A stretch of DNA of 64,000 nucleotides, taken from contig CANJMF010000005.1 of assembly GCA_947475895.1 (NCBI GenBank), positions 89,982 to 153,981 on the forward strand, given 5' to 3'. Position 1 is the stretch's first letter; every line of letters begins with the position of its first letter. Under the pieces are notes generated by a model. It worked only from the letters and a program-made list of their open reading frames with translations. It ran no database searches and was not told where the DNA came from. The translations under genes and the position numbers were made by a program. Below are positions 37,849-46,591 of this stretch, in pieces. The DNA is from Fidelibacterota bacterium (GTDB taxonomy: Bacteria; Pseudomonadota; Alphaproteobacteria; Rhodospirillales; Rhodospirillaceae).

Positions 37849-38685
37849 TTAAGGTGCTTCAGACGCCTTAGCGTCTTCAGAACCGAAAGGCGGGAAGGTG
37901 TAGCCCTTCGGCGATAGCGTGAAGATCTCCACGCCGGTTTCCGTGACGCCGACGGTGTGTTCGAACTGCGCCGACAGCGACTTATCGCGCGTCACAGCCG
38001 TCCAACCGTCTTCTAAGATTTTTGTCTCGAAGCGTCCGGCGTTGATCATCGGCTCGATGGTGAAGATCATGCCGGGCTCCAGCATCATGCCTTCGCCGGG
38101 CACGCCGAAGTGCATGACGTTGGGTGCTTGATGGAAGATGCGGCCGATGCCGTGGCCGCAGAAATCGCGCACCACCGAAAAGCGCTGGCTCTCGGCGTAG
38201 CTTTGAATGGCGTAGCCGACGTCGCCCAGTGTGGCGCCGGGCTTCACGGCGTGAATGCCGCGCATCATGGCGTGGTAGGTGGTTTCCACCAGCTTGCGCG
38301 CTTTCAGCTTCACGTCGCCGACATAGTACATGCGGCTGGAGTCGCCGAACCAACCGTCGAGGATGGGCGAGACGTCGATGTTGACGATGTCGCCGTCGCG
38401 CAACGTGCGGTCACCGGGAATACCGTGACAGACGACGTGGTTGATCGATGTGCAGATGGATTTCGGATAGCCGCGATAATTCAGCGGGCCCGGAATGGCG
38501 TCGTGCGCCTTATGAAATTCGTGGCAGAGGTGATCGATCTCGCCCGTGGTGACGCCGGGCTGAACGAAGGGTGTGATGTAATCCAGAATCTCGGCGGTCA
38601 GGCGCCCAGACCGGCGCATGGCCGCGAAAGCCTCGGGGCCGTGGATTTCGACATCACGGGGACGTTTGAGGGCCGCTTCTCTCAT
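37849..38685 (-). CDS. map: Type I methionine aminopeptidase
   Basis: This 278-residue metalloenzyme removes the initiator Met from nascent proteins. The chosen ATG at 38685 gives MREAALKRP; the frame reaches 38724 upstream. Metal-binding residues are visible in NIDVSPILDGWFGDSS (two Asp), CGHGIGRIFH (His), FTIEPMI (Glu) and FEHTVGVT (Glu). The N-terminal extension is short, with no zinc finger. It lies between sfsA and radC on the same strand. Confidence 0.96.
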   Translation of the reverse strand: MREAALKRPRDVEIHGPEAFAAMRRSGRLTAEILDYITPFVQPGVTTGEIDHLCHEFHKAHDAIPGPLNYRGYPKSICTSINHVVCHGIPGDRTLRDGDIVNIDVSPILDGWFGDSSRMYYVGDVKLKARKLVETTYHAMMRGIHAVKPGATLGDVGYAIQSYAESQRFSVVRDFCGHGIGRIFHQAPNVMHFGVPGEGMMLEPGMIFTIEPMINAGRFETKILEDGWTAVTRDKSLSAQFEHTVGVTETGVEIFTLSPKGYTFPPFGSEDAKASEAP

Positions 38686-38750
38686 CACTTCAACTCTCAG
38701 ATTCGGGCGGGACCGGGGCCCCAATTTTTATCTATGCCCTATGTATGCCC

Positions 38751-39464
38751 TCAGACTGGTAAATCCAGCGTCAACGGCTTGGCCAGGGTTATAGCATCGG
38801 GCGTTACCGTACAGCCATAGCAGACGGCCTCAACCCCGGCCGCCGTGGCGTCTTTCAGGGCGGCGGCATAGCCGGGATCGATATCCGCGCAAACCGTAAA
38901 ACGGCTGCAATCCGCCCTTTGGACCAGATAGACCATAACTGCCCGGCCGCCGGCGCGGACGATATCTGTCATTTCCCTCAAATGCTTGGCGCCGCGTTCG
39001 GTGACGGAGTCGGGAAATTCGGCGGGATGGCCGTCGAAACCGCGCCGCAGCGTTACGTTTTTCACTTCCACGTAGCAGGGGGGCTTTCCGCCGCCGCTCA
39101 GCAGAATATCGATACGGGAATTTTTTCCGTATTTTTGCTCGCGTTTGATGTCGGGATAGCCCGCGAGTTCGGGAATTTGCCCTGCGGTGATGGCGTCGGC
39201 CACGATGGCGTTGGGATGCGATGTGTTGATCCCAACCATGTGGCCGTTCACCTCGATGATCTCCCAGGTGTAGCGCAGCTTGCGCTCCGGGTTGGTGGCC
39301 GGCGACACCCACACGCGCGAGCCCGGCTCCTTCACCGACAACATGGAACCTGAATTGGCACAGTGGGCCACGACAATTTCGCCGCTCGGCAAGCGTACGT
39401 CGGCCATGAAGCGTTTGTAGCGTTGCAAGAGAACGCCTTCGATCAGCGGGGTCTCGAACTTCAT
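38751..39464 (-). CDS. sfsA: SfsA family DNA-binding/nuclease-like protein
   Basis: This 237-residue protein starts at ATG 39464, sharing a base with the methyltransferase TGA (TGATG). It has the SfsA pattern: RYKRFMADVRLPSGEIVVAHCANSGSM, VGINTSHPNAIV, SRIDILLSGGGKPPCYVEVKNVTL (PD-(D/E)xK-like core) and FPDSVTERGAKHLREM. In E. coli SfsA is linked to sugar fermentation regulation, while the nuclease-like fold is inferred from sequence. Clear family, poorly known function. Confidence 0.93.
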   Translation of the reverse strand: MKFETPLIEGVLLQRYKRFMADVRLPSGEIVVAHCANSGSMLSVKEPGSRVWVSPATNPERKLRYTWEIIEVNGHMVGINTSHPNAIVADAITAGQIPELAGYPDIKREQKYGKNSRIDILLSGGGKPPCYVEVKNVTLRRGFDGHPAEFPDSVTERGAKHLREMTDIVRAGGRAVMVYLVQRADCSRFTVCADIDPGYAAALKDATAAGVEAVCYGCTVTPDAITLAKPLTLDLPV

Positions 39465-40387
39465 CAGGGCTTCTTGGGAAATGGCGTGGAATCGTCGAGC
39501 GTGATTTCGGATGTTTTGAGCGCATCGGCAAGGCGCGTTGTGGCGCTGCCGGGCCGCAAGGCTTTTTGCTGCGAGCTGTGCGGCACCCACGCGGTAAGGC
39601 TGATGATCTCGAACGTCGCGGTGAGGCGGCCGCGCGCGTCTGTGAAGCGTTTGGCGTAAATGTCGGCGGCGCGCAGGAACAGGTCGCGGCGCGCCGGTTT
39701 TTTTGGACGCTCGATAACGGTGTTGGTTTCGCCCATGCCGCGCAGATCGGCCATGAGTTTGAAGAGATCGGTATAAGTCACCGTGATGGTATCCGCATCG
39801 ACAACGGGTAATGCGAAACCGGCGCGTGTCAGCAAGTTGCCGGCATCGCGCACGTCGGTGAAGGGCGAGACACGCGGGGCCACGCCACCGCTGGTGTCGC
39901 CTTCGGCCTCAAACAGCGCGATGCGAAGTTCGCGCAAGGTATCGCCGCCGAACATGTGGGCGAGAAACAATCCATCCGGTTTCAAGGCTTGGCGAATTTG
40001 CGCGAAAGCTCCGGGCAAATCGTTGACCCAGTGCAGCGAGAGATTGCTAAGGACGAGATCGAGCGCGTTCGCGGCGATGGGCAAAAACTCCTCATCGGCG
40101 CAAACGGTGCCAAGGCCGTTCGCGCGGGCGTGTGCGGCCATGCGCGGCGATAGGTCCGACTGGAAGAGCGTACCGATTTTCGGGTGCTGGGCCAGGGCTT
40201 CGGCCATCTGGCCGGTGTGACAGCCGAGGTCCAGCGCCAATGGAAACGTGCGCGCCATGTCCAGCAAGCGATCCGCGAGACGCTCGGCGCTTTCCTTGAA
40301 CAGGAAATCGGCATTCGGCAATGTCGCCACAGCCCGCTCGCGGCGCTGGCGGACAAGGCCTCGGTCAAAAACACGCATACTATCCAT
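39464..40387 (-). CDS. NDUFAF5-like/BioC-like methyltransferase
   Basis: This 307-residue class I SAM-fold protein has LALDLGCHTGQM (SAM loop near residue 50), ADEEFLPIAANALDLVLSNLSLHWVNDLP and LAHMFGGDTLRELR. The sequence resembles the family of mitochondrial NDUFAF5, which hydroxylates an Arg in complex I assembly, and also BioC; the former is favoured by the length and HMFGGDTLRELR block. It starts at ATG 40387 (or 40378). It is divergent from comF and overlaps sfsA by one base. Confidence 0.85.
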   Translation of the reverse strand: MDSMRVFDRGLVRQRRERAVATLPNADFLFKESAERLADRLLDMARTFPLALDLGCHTGQMAEALAQHPKIGTLFQSDLSPRMAAHARANGLGTVCADEEFLPIAANALDLVLSNLSLHWVNDLPGAFAQIRQALKPDGLFLAHMFGGDTLRELRIALFEAEGDTSGGVAPRVSPFTDVRDAGNLLTRAGFALPVVDADTITVTYTDLFKLMADLRGMGETNTVIERPKKPARRDLFLRAADIYAKRFTDARGRLTATFEIISLTAWVPHSSQQKALRPGSATTRLADALKTSEITLDDSTPFPKKP

Positions 40388-40465
40388 GGCGCGGTTATGG
40401 CATTTTTATTGGTACCAATGAAGTCACCGATGAGTTCAATGACGTTCATAAAGGAAGCAGCGCGG

Positions 40466-41170
40466 ATGACGCTGGATGCGGTGCTGCCGCCGCAGTGCCT
40501 GGCGTGCAACGCGTCCGTGGATCGGCCGGGCAATCTGTGCGCGGGCTGCTTTACCAAATTCACATTCATCACGCCGCCCCACTGTGATTGTTGCGGCGTG
40601 CCGCTGGAGACACCGGTCATTGAAGACGTCCTGTGCGGCGCGTGTTTAAGCGACCGGCCAGCCTTCGACCAAGCGCGCGCGGTTTTTCTGTATACGGCCG
40701 ATAGCCGTCATCTGATTTTGAAACTCAAACACGGCGACCGCACCGACGCGGCGGTTTCGTTGGCGCGGTGGATGCAGCGCGCGGGTGTAGCTTTGATCGC
40801 CGACTGCGACGTCATCGTGCCGGTCCCGCTGCATCGCTGGCGGCTGCTGTCGCGCATGTACAATCAATCGGCTTTACTGGCGAATGCGCTGGGCAACGAA
40901 TGCGGCAAGCCGGTTATTCCCGATGCTGTGACGCGTGTGAAAGCAACGCCCGTTCAAGGCGGACTTGATCGCGCGGCCCGGCGCAAGAACGTCGCGCGCG
41001 CCTTCGCCGTCAAAAATCCAAGCGTGATTCAAGATCGCCGCGTTTTGCTGATCGACGATGTGTTGACCACGGGCGCCACGACCAGTGCGTGCGCGGCCAC
41101 GTTGCTCGGTGCCGGCGCGGCGTCGGTGAGCGTGCTGGTGCTGGCGCGCGTGCCGCTTACGAACGCCTGA
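40466..41170 (+). CDS. comF: ComF-family amidophosphoribosyltransferase-like protein
   Basis: The ATG at 40466 with AAGGAAG at 40451-40457 gives 234 residues; in-frame ATGs at 40397, 40418, 40430 and 40439 lack clear sites. The N-terminus has paired cysteines (C11/C14, C25/C28, then CDCC at 40-43), the zinc-ribbon of ComF. A phosphoribosyltransferase domain follows, with RRKNVARAFAV and VLLIDDVLTTGATTSA (PRPP loop). ComF proteins take part in DNA uptake or, as double-zinc-finger PRTases, in other metabolism; function here is not set. Its end overlaps the convergent formyltransferase by 14 bases. Confidence 0.88.
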   Translation: MTLDAVLPPQCLACNASVDRPGNLCAGCFTKFTFITPPHCDCCGVPLETPVIEDVLCGACLSDRPAFDQARAVFLYTADSRHLILKLKHGDRTDAAVSLARWMQRAGVALIADCDVIVPVPLHRWRLLSRMYNQSALLANALGNECGKPVIPDAVTRVKATPVQGGLDRAARRKNVARAFAVKNPSVIQDRRVLLIDDVLTTGATTSACAATLLGAGAASVSVLVLARVPLTNA

Positions 41171-41777
41171 GAAAGATTCCGCACGCCCGGTCGCGGCGCG
41201 CGATTTCGGTTTCGTCCATTTCGGGAGTAAGTCGGCACAGGTCTTCGCACTGCGCCTTGCTGGTCTTGCGTCCACTCCAACGATACATGAGCTGGGGCAG
41301 CGGTCGGGTCACGTTCACCATGTAAGGCGCCATGCGCTGATACACAGCCAACAGGTAGGCCCGCGATAAAGATTCTAACTCGCCTAAGTCCGCGCCTGTG
41401 GGGATGTCGAACCATTCAGCGGTGACGATGGGGCCTGAGTCCACCCGCGGAAGCATTTCGTGCACCGTCACGCCGAACCGCGCGTCGTTGTCGTAAAGGG
41501 CAAACACGGACGGATAGCGGCCGGGGCGTTCCGGCGGTCCGGGGTGAAAATTGTAAGCGGGGCTCGGCAGGGTCGCCAGCAAGGCCGCCGGCACAATGAC
41601 CGGAGAGCAGAACGACAAGAGCCGGGTAATGGGGGGCAGGTGTGCAAAAGCGCCGTGGAGCGCCTCCAGGGTGGCCACTGGAATTACGTCGATCGCGGAA
41701 TTATGTCGGTGAAGGACATCGACCAGGATCGGTGCGTCGGCCTCGCTCGTCAGGAGAATGATCCTGGATATCGACAT
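41157..41777 (-). CDS. Formyltransferase-domain protein
   Basis: This is a 206-residue protein when started at ATG 41777 after GGAAG. It has the formyltransferase-like N-terminal domain: NFHPGPPERPGRYPS (the Asn/His catalytic pair) and FGVTVHEMLPRVDSGPIV. It lacks the C-terminal OB domain of methionyl-tRNA formyltransferase, so it is not Fmt. It may formylate an amino sugar or amine. It sits on the minus strand between comF and grxC, overlapping comF by 14 bases, and looks like an insertion in an otherwise conserved order. Confidence 0.85.
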   Translation of the reverse strand: MSISRIILLTSEADAPILVDVLHRHNSAIDVIPVATLEALHGAFAHLPPITRLLSFCSPVIVPAALLATLPSPAYNFHPGPPERPGRYPSVFALYDNDARFGVTVHEMLPRVDSGPIVTAEWFDIPTGADLGELESLSRAYLLAVYQRMAPYMVNVTRPLPQLMYRWSGRKTSKAQCEDLCRLTPEMDETEIARRDRACGIFLRRS

Positions 41778-41832
41778 TTTGCTTCCGCCCACGGGCCCCT
41801 TTAGACTGCCCATCATTACTGGTGTTGTGACC

Positions 41833-42090
41833 ATGGCCAAGATCGAAATCTATACCTCGCCTTATTGCGGCTATTGCGCCCGTGCCAAGCGGCTTCTCGA
41901 CTCGAAGAAGGCGGCTTACACGGAAGTCGACGTCAGTTCCGATAATGAGCTGCGCGACAAAATGATTCTGCGCGCCGGCGGCAGGCGCACCGTTCCGCAA
42001 ATCTTCATCGACGGCAAACACGTAGGCGGCAGCGACGATCTTCAAGCGCTTGATGCAACGGGCGGACTTGATCCGCTTTTGGGGAACTGA
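41833..42090 (+). CDS. grxC: Glutaredoxin 3-type dithiol glutaredoxin
   Basis: This 85-residue protein has an active-site dithiol CGYC (Cys12, Cys15), where family members usually show CPYC. TVPQIFIDGKHVGGSDDL is the GSH-binding segment. The ATG at 41833 is used, since the longer frame to 41758 adds a non-conserved tail. It may reduce protein disulfides and ribonucleotide reductase and support the ArsC-like reductase. It overlaps the next gene by one base (TGATG). Confidence 0.93.
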   Translation: MAKIEIYTSPYCGYCARAKRLLDSKKAAYTEVDVSSDNELRDKMILRAGGRRTVPQIFIDGKHVGGSDDLQALDATGGLDPLLGN

Positions 42091-42914
42091 TGGTGTCTTT
42101 TGTCGCGGCATGTATTCAGGTCAACGCGTCCAATGACCTTGCAGCGAACATCGCCGCGGCGAGCGATCTGACGCGCAAGGCTGTCGCGCAAGGTGCCGCG
42201 CTGGTGCTGATGCCCGAAAACGTTTCGATGATGGAATGGGGCCGCGAGAATGTCGTGGCCAAGGCTTTACCCGAAGAGCGCCACACAGCGCTGACGGCGT
42301 TTCAGGCGCTCGCGAAGGAGCTTTCCATTTGGCTTCACTGCGGCAGCCTCTCGGTGTTGTTGCCGAGCGGCAAGGTCGCCAACCGGACGTATGTGCTCGA
42401 TCCTTCCGGAAAGGTGGCGGCGCAGTACGACAAGATTCATATGTTCGACGTGGATCTCGGCAAAGGCGAAACCTACCGCGAGAGTGCGACGTTCGCCGCC
42501 GGCAACGAGATGTCTTCGGTGGATCTGCCGTGGGGCAAACTCGGACTGACGATTTGCTACGACCTACGTTTCCCGCATCTCTATCGTCAGCTGGCGCAAG
42601 CCGGCGCCGACTTTCTGACAATCCCGGCGGCCTTCACGCAAATCACCGGCGAAGCGCATTGGCACGTCTTGCAGCGCGCCCGCGCCATCGAAACCGGATG
42701 CTTTGTGTTCGCGCCCGCGCAAACCGGAACGCACGCGGGCGGGCGCAAGACCTACGGCCACGCGCTCATCATCAATCCATGGGGCGAGGTGCTGGCGGAC
42801 GCCGGAACCGAGCCCGGCTTCATCACGGCCACAATCGATCCCGCCGAAGTGGCGAAAGCGCGCGGTCGCGTGCCGGCAATCAACCTAAACGTTCCTTTTG
42901 CCGCCCAGCGCTAG
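42090..42914 (+). CDS. Carbon-nitrogen hydrolase (Nit1/omega-amidase-like)
   Basis: This 274-residue nitrilase-superfamily protein has the triad Glu43 (LMPENVS), Lys115 (YDKIHMFD) and Cys156 ([10 protein letters not shown]). The surrounding motifs, including [16 protein letters not shown], fit the Nit branch that hydrolyses deaminated glutathione or similar amides. That function, with grxC next to it in an overlapping pair, supports a glutathione-metabolism link. It is translationally coupled to grxC. Confidence 0.9.
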   Translation: MVSFVAACIQVNASNDLAANIAAASDLTRKAVAQGAALVLMPENVSMMEWGRENVVAKALPEERHTALTAFQALAKELSIWLHCGSLSVLLPSGKVANRTYVLDPSGKVAAQYDKIHMFDVDLGKGETYRESATFAAGNEMSSVDLPWGKLGLTICYDLRFPHLYRQLAQAGADFLTIPAAFTQITGEAHWHVLQRARAIETGCFVFAPAQTGTHAGGRKTYGHALIINPWGEVLADAGTEPGFITATIDPAEVAKARGRVPAINLNVPFAAQR

Positions 42915-42959
42915 CGCCGAACGGTTGAAAAACCCCGCGTTTGTGCGTACATCCTACCT

Positions 42960-43403
42960 ATGATCCTTTACGACCTGACTTGCCCAAAAGAACATCTGTT
43001 TGAATCGTGGTTTCGCAACAGCACTGTTGTCGAGAAGCTGATTAAAGCAGGCGAAGTGTCGTGCCCCGTGTGCGGCAGCAAGAAGGTTCAAAAAGCGCCC
43101 ATGGCGCCGCGCATCGGAAAGTCATCCGTCCGCGAAGAAACGCCGAGCAACGACCAAACCGAATTGCGTGCGGCCATGGAAAGCGCCACGAAAGCGCTGA
43201 CGGAGCTGCGCGAAGTGATCGAGAAAAACTTCGACGATGTCGGCGAGAAATTCCCCGACGAAGCGCGCAAGATTTTTTACGGCGAATCAAAACCGCGCGC
43301 CATTTACGGCGATGCCTCGAAAGAAGAAACCGAAGCGCTGCTGGAAGAGGGCATCGAAGTGCGCGCGATTCCGTGGAAAAAGCGTCCGCGTAAACTGTCT
43401 TAG
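42960..43403 (+). CDS. DUF1178 family protein
   Basis: This 147-residue protein opens MILYDLTCPKEHLFESWF with a zinc-ribbon-like CPVCGS. The C-terminal segment EEGIEVRAIPW is conserved in the family (DUF1178), common in Alpha- and Betaproteobacteria. Function unknown. It follows the nitrilase gene by 45 bases and its stop overlaps ubiG by 4 bases in tail-to-tail orientation. Confidence 0.9.
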   Translation: MILYDLTCPKEHLFESWFRNSTVVEKLIKAGEVSCPVCGSKKVQKAPMAPRIGKSSVREETPSNDQTELRAAMESATKALTELREVIEKNFDDVGEKFPDEARKIFYGESKPRAIYGDASKEETEALLEEGIEVRAIPWKKRPRKLS

Positions 43404-44140
43404 GCCGCCGCCTTCTTCGCATAAGCCATGTAGTTCACGTCGAGATCGGGGCCAAGCCGCCAGCGATCCGTCATGACGTCGTAATGCACGCCTTCCATTT
43501 TCTGAAGATCGAGGCCCGCCCGGCGTAATCCGCGCGCCAGTTCGCTGGGCCGCACGAACTTGCGCCAGTCGTGGGTGCCTGCGGGCACCCAGCGCAAAAT
43601 GTATTCCGCCGCGATCTTGCCCAAAGCCAAAGACTTCAGCGTGCGGTTCAAGGTCGCGGTGACAAAGGCGCCGTCCGCTCCCACGCACGCCGCCGAAGCC
43701 GCGAGGAAAGCATCCACATCGGTCACATGCTCGACAACTTCGAGCGCCAGCACGGCATCGAACTTTACGCCGCGCGCCATCAATTGCTCGGGCGTCGCCG
43801 CTTCGTAAGTAATGTCGAGGTCCATGCGTTCCGCATGCACGCGCGCGACGCCGACGTTTTCCTCGGAGGCATCGATGGCGGTCACGCGAAAGCCCAGGCG
43901 CGCCATGGGCTCGGCTGTCAGCCCGCCGCCGCACCCGATGTCCAAGAGCGTCAGGCCCTTAAAAGGCATACGCGTTTCTACGTCGCGCCCGAAGTGAGCC
44001 GCCAGCCGGTCGCGGATGAACAGCAGCCGCGCTGGGTTCAGCTTGTGCAGCGGGCGGAAGGGACCTTGCGGGTCCCACCACTGATCGGCCAAAGCCGAGA
44101 ATTTGGCCACTTCCTCTGGCAATGCGGTCGAAGTCGTCAT
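43400..44140 (-). CDS. ubiG: UbiG, ubiquinone biosynthesis O-methyltransferase
   Basis: This 246-residue class I methyltransferase performs both O-methylations of ubiquinone synthesis. Blocks include KFSALADQWWDPQGPFRPLHKLNPARL, LLDIGCGGGLTAEPMARLG, TAIDASEENVGVA, LEVVEHVTDVDAF and RWVPAGTHDWRKFV, all UbiG-specific. The ATG at 44140 is used; the open frame continues upstream through the antisense of lysC but has no support. It is divergent from lysC. Confidence 0.96.
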   Translation of the reverse strand: MTTSTALPEEVAKFSALADQWWDPQGPFRPLHKLNPARLLFIRDRLAAHFGRDVETRMPFKGLTLLDIGCGGGLTAEPMARLGFRVTAIDASEENVGVARVHAERMDLDITYEAATPEQLMARGVKFDAVLALEVVEHVTDVDAFLAASAACVGADGAFVTATLNRTLKSLALGKIAAEYILRWVPAGTHDWRKFVRPSELARGLRRAGLDLQKMEGVHYDVMTDRWRLGPDLDVNYMAYAKKAAA

Positions 44141-44290
44141 GACCCCACTATAGACGCGCAAAGGACCATGGGAAACCAATGGCTTAGACCTTCGTTCCGG
44201 CTCTTGTTCCAGCGATGCGCTTTGGTTATCTATACGCGCCCTTGAAAAGGGGCGGTTTCTCAAGATCTTAAGACGGAGTGGTGCGCTGCT

Positions 44291-45505
44291 ATGGCGCGGA
44301 TTGTACAAAAATTTGGCGGGACTTCGGTCGGCGACATCGCCCGCATTAAAAACGTGGCGAAGCGCGTGAAAGCCGAAGTGGATCGCGGCAACCAGGTTGC
44401 CGTCGTGGTGTCGGCCATGTCCGGCGTGACCAATCAACTTGTGGCGTACTGCACGGAAATCGCGCCGCTGCACGACCAGCACGAATACGACGCTGTCGTC
44501 GCGACGGGCGAACAAGTGACCAGCGGCCTGTTGGCCATCGCGCTGCAAGAGCTCGGCGTTCCGGCGCGCTCGTGGGCGGGTTGGCAACTTCCCATCACCA
44601 CCGACGACGCTCACGGCAAGGCGCGCATTATGTCCATCGACGGCGCGGGCATTATCAAGCGCATGGAAGAAGGCCAAGTGGCGGTCATTGCCGGTTTCCA
44701 GGGTCTCGGCCCGGACAACCGCGTGACCACGCTGGGCCGTGGCGGCTCGGATACGACCGCCGTTGCCGTGGCTGCCGCCGTGAAGGCCGATCGCTGTGAC
44801 ATTTATACGGACGTGGACGGCGTCTATACGACCGATCCGCGGATCGTGCCGTCCGCGCGTAAACTCGATAAGATCACCTATGAGGAGATGCTGGAAAGCG
44901 CCTCCTCGGGTGCGAAAGTTTTGCAGACGCGTTCGGTCGAAATGGCCATGAAGCATCATGTGCGTGTTCAGGTGTTGTCCAGCTTCAGCGACGCACCGGG
45001 CACGCTTGTTTGTGACGAGGAAGAGATTGTGGAAAAAGAACTGGTAAGCGGCATCGCCTATAGCCGCGACGAAGCCAAGGTGACACTGGTCGGCGTCGAG
45101 GATCATCCCGGCATTGCCGCCGGCATCTTCGGACCCTTGGCGGCGGCGAACATCAACGTCGACATGATCGTGCAGAACATTTCGCACGACGGCACCACCG
45201 ACATCACCTTCACGACCACCCGCACGGAACTCGACCGCGCGCTGCAGGTCGTGAAAGATAATATGAAGGTGCCCTACAAGAGCCTGTCGTCGGACAAGTC
45301 CGTGGTCAAAGTGTCGGTCATCGGCGTCGGCATGCGCAGCCACGCGGGCGTCGCGCAGACCATGTTCAAGGCGCTGGCCGATAAGAACATCAACATTCAC
45401 GTGATCTCGACGTCTGAAATCAAAGTCAGCGTGTTGATCAGCGAAGAATATACTGAACTGGCGCTCCGCGCGCTTCACACAGCCTACGGGCTGGACGCTG
45501 CATAA
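44291..45505 (+). CDS. lysC: Aspartate kinase
   Basis: This 404-residue enzyme phosphorylates aspartate at the head of lysine, threonine and methionine synthesis. It has KFGGTSVGD at residues 7-15 and the kinase core [18 protein letters not shown]-terminal regulatory part holds two ACT domains ([34 protein letters not shown]), which predicts feedback control. It is a monofunctional kinase with no homoserine dehydrogenase. It is followed after 11 bases by the nitronate monooxygenase gene. Confidence 0.97.
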   Translation: MARIVQKFGGTSVGDIARIKNVAKRVKAEVDRGNQVAVVVSAMSGVTNQLVAYCTEIAPLHDQHEYDAVVATGEQVTSGLLAIALQELGVPARSWAGWQLPITTDDAHGKARIMSIDGAGIIKRMEEGQVAVIAGFQGLGPDNRVTTLGRGGSDTTAVAVAAAVKADRCDIYTDVDGVYTTDPRIVPSARKLDKITYEEMLESASSGAKVLQTRSVEMAMKHHVRVQVLSSFSDAPGTLVCDEEEIVEKELVSGIAYSRDEAKVTLVGVEDHPGIAAGIFGPLAAANINVDMIVQNISHDGTTDITFTTTRTELDRALQVVKDNMKVPYKSLSSDKSVVKVSVIGVGMRSHAGVAQTMFKALADKNINIHVISTSEIKVSVLISEEYTELALRALHTAYGLDAA

Positions 45506-45516
45506 GAGAGACATAG

Positions 45517-46569
45517 ATGTCTGAAGCGGCCGCCACCACAGAGACCTCCAGGACGGCGCAGCACGTTTCAGCGCGCATGGCCGCCTTATGGAAACGCGGC
45601 ACGGATTACCTTGGCTGCGACGTCGCCATTTTGTGCGGGGCCATGACGTGGGTGTCCGAGCGCAATCTCGTCGCGGCGATTTCAAATGCTGGCGCTTTTG
45701 GCATCATTGCGTGTGGCGCCATGACGCCCGCCTTGCTCGATGCCGAGATTAAGGCAACGCGCGCCCTTACAAAGAAGCCATTCGGCATCAACCTCATAAC
45801 CATGCATCCTCAGCTCATGGAACTGGTGGATGTGTGCGGCGCCAATCATGCGGCTCACGTGGTGTTCGCGGGCGGTGTGCCGCCGGGCGAAGCCATCAAG
45901 CGCGCCAAGGCCTTCGCGAAAGTCACCTGCTTCGCGCCGGCTGCGGTGTTGGCCAAGCGCCTGATCAAAAACGGCGCCGATGCCATCGTCATCGAAGGTT
46001 CGGAAGCTGGCGGCCACATCGGCCCCGTTTCCACATCCGTGTTGGCGCAAGAAATTCTGCCCGTGATCCGCGACGTGCCGGTGTTCGTGGCCGGCGGCAT
46101 CGGTCGCGGCGAGGCGATTGTGTCGTTCCTGGAAATGGGCGCGGCCGGCGTGCAGATGGGCACGCGTTTCGCCGCTGCAACCGAAAGCATCGCGCACCCG
46201 AAATTCAAGCAGGCTTTTATCCGTGCTGCGGCGCGTGAAGCCATGCCCACCGTTCAACTCGACAAGCGCTTTCCTGTCATCCCTGTGCGCGCGCTGATGA
46301 ATCAGGGCACGGACGCGTTCATGGCCATGCAACGTCACGTTCTTGAAAAATTCATCGGCGGGGAGCTTGATCAGCAGGCCGCGCAGCTTGAAATTGAACA
46401 CTTCTGGGCGGGTGCCTTGCGCCGGGCCGTCATCGACGGCGACGTCGAAAACGGCTCATTGATGGCCGGCCAGAGTGTTGGAATGGTGACGGCCGAGTTG
46501 CCGGTTGCTACTATTATCGCCGAATTGCTCGCCCAGGCCGACGCTGCTTTGGCCGCGCGCGCAGGATAG
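45517..46569 (+). CDS. Nitronate monooxygenase/2-nitropropane dioxygenase-like FMN protein
   Basis: This 350-residue FMN-dependent TIM-barrel protein has GAFGIIACGAMTP, FGINLITMHP and FAGGVPP. It also has DAIVIEGSEAGGHIGP and VFVAGGIGRGEAIVSFLEMGAAGVQMGTRFAA. These are the class I nitronate monooxygenase/enoyl-reductase-like patterns, so it may instead act as a FabK-type enoyl reductase. It lies 11 bases after lysC and 22 bases before ptsP, so a transcriptional unit is likely. Confidence 0.88.
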   Translation: MSEAAATTETSRTAQHVSARMAALWKRGTDYLGCDVAILCGAMTWVSERNLVAAISNAGAFGIIACGAMTPALLDAEIKATRALTKKPFGINLITMHPQLMELVDVCGANHAAHVVFAGGVPPGEAIKRAKAFAKVTCFAPAAVLAKRLIKNGADAIVIEGSEAGGHIGPVSTSVLAQEILPVIRDVPVFVAGGIGRGEAIVSFLEMGAAGVQMGTRFAAATESIAHPKFKQAFIRAAAREAMPTVQLDKRFPVIPVRALMNQGTDAFMAMQRHVLEKFIGGELDQQAAQLEIEHFWAGALRRAVIDGDVENGSLMAGQSVGMVTAELPVATIIAELLAQADAALAARAG

Positions 46570-46591
46570 GGGACGCCGGGGGAGCTCTCTC

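Noticed and set aside
38110..38820. Plus-strand frame opposite map
   Set aside because: Antisense shadow of map.
43400..45685. A long open frame antisense to lysC, extending ubiG
   Set aside because: Codon bias of GC-rich lysC keeps the antisense open; ubiG has a clear ATG at 44140 and the rest has no family match.
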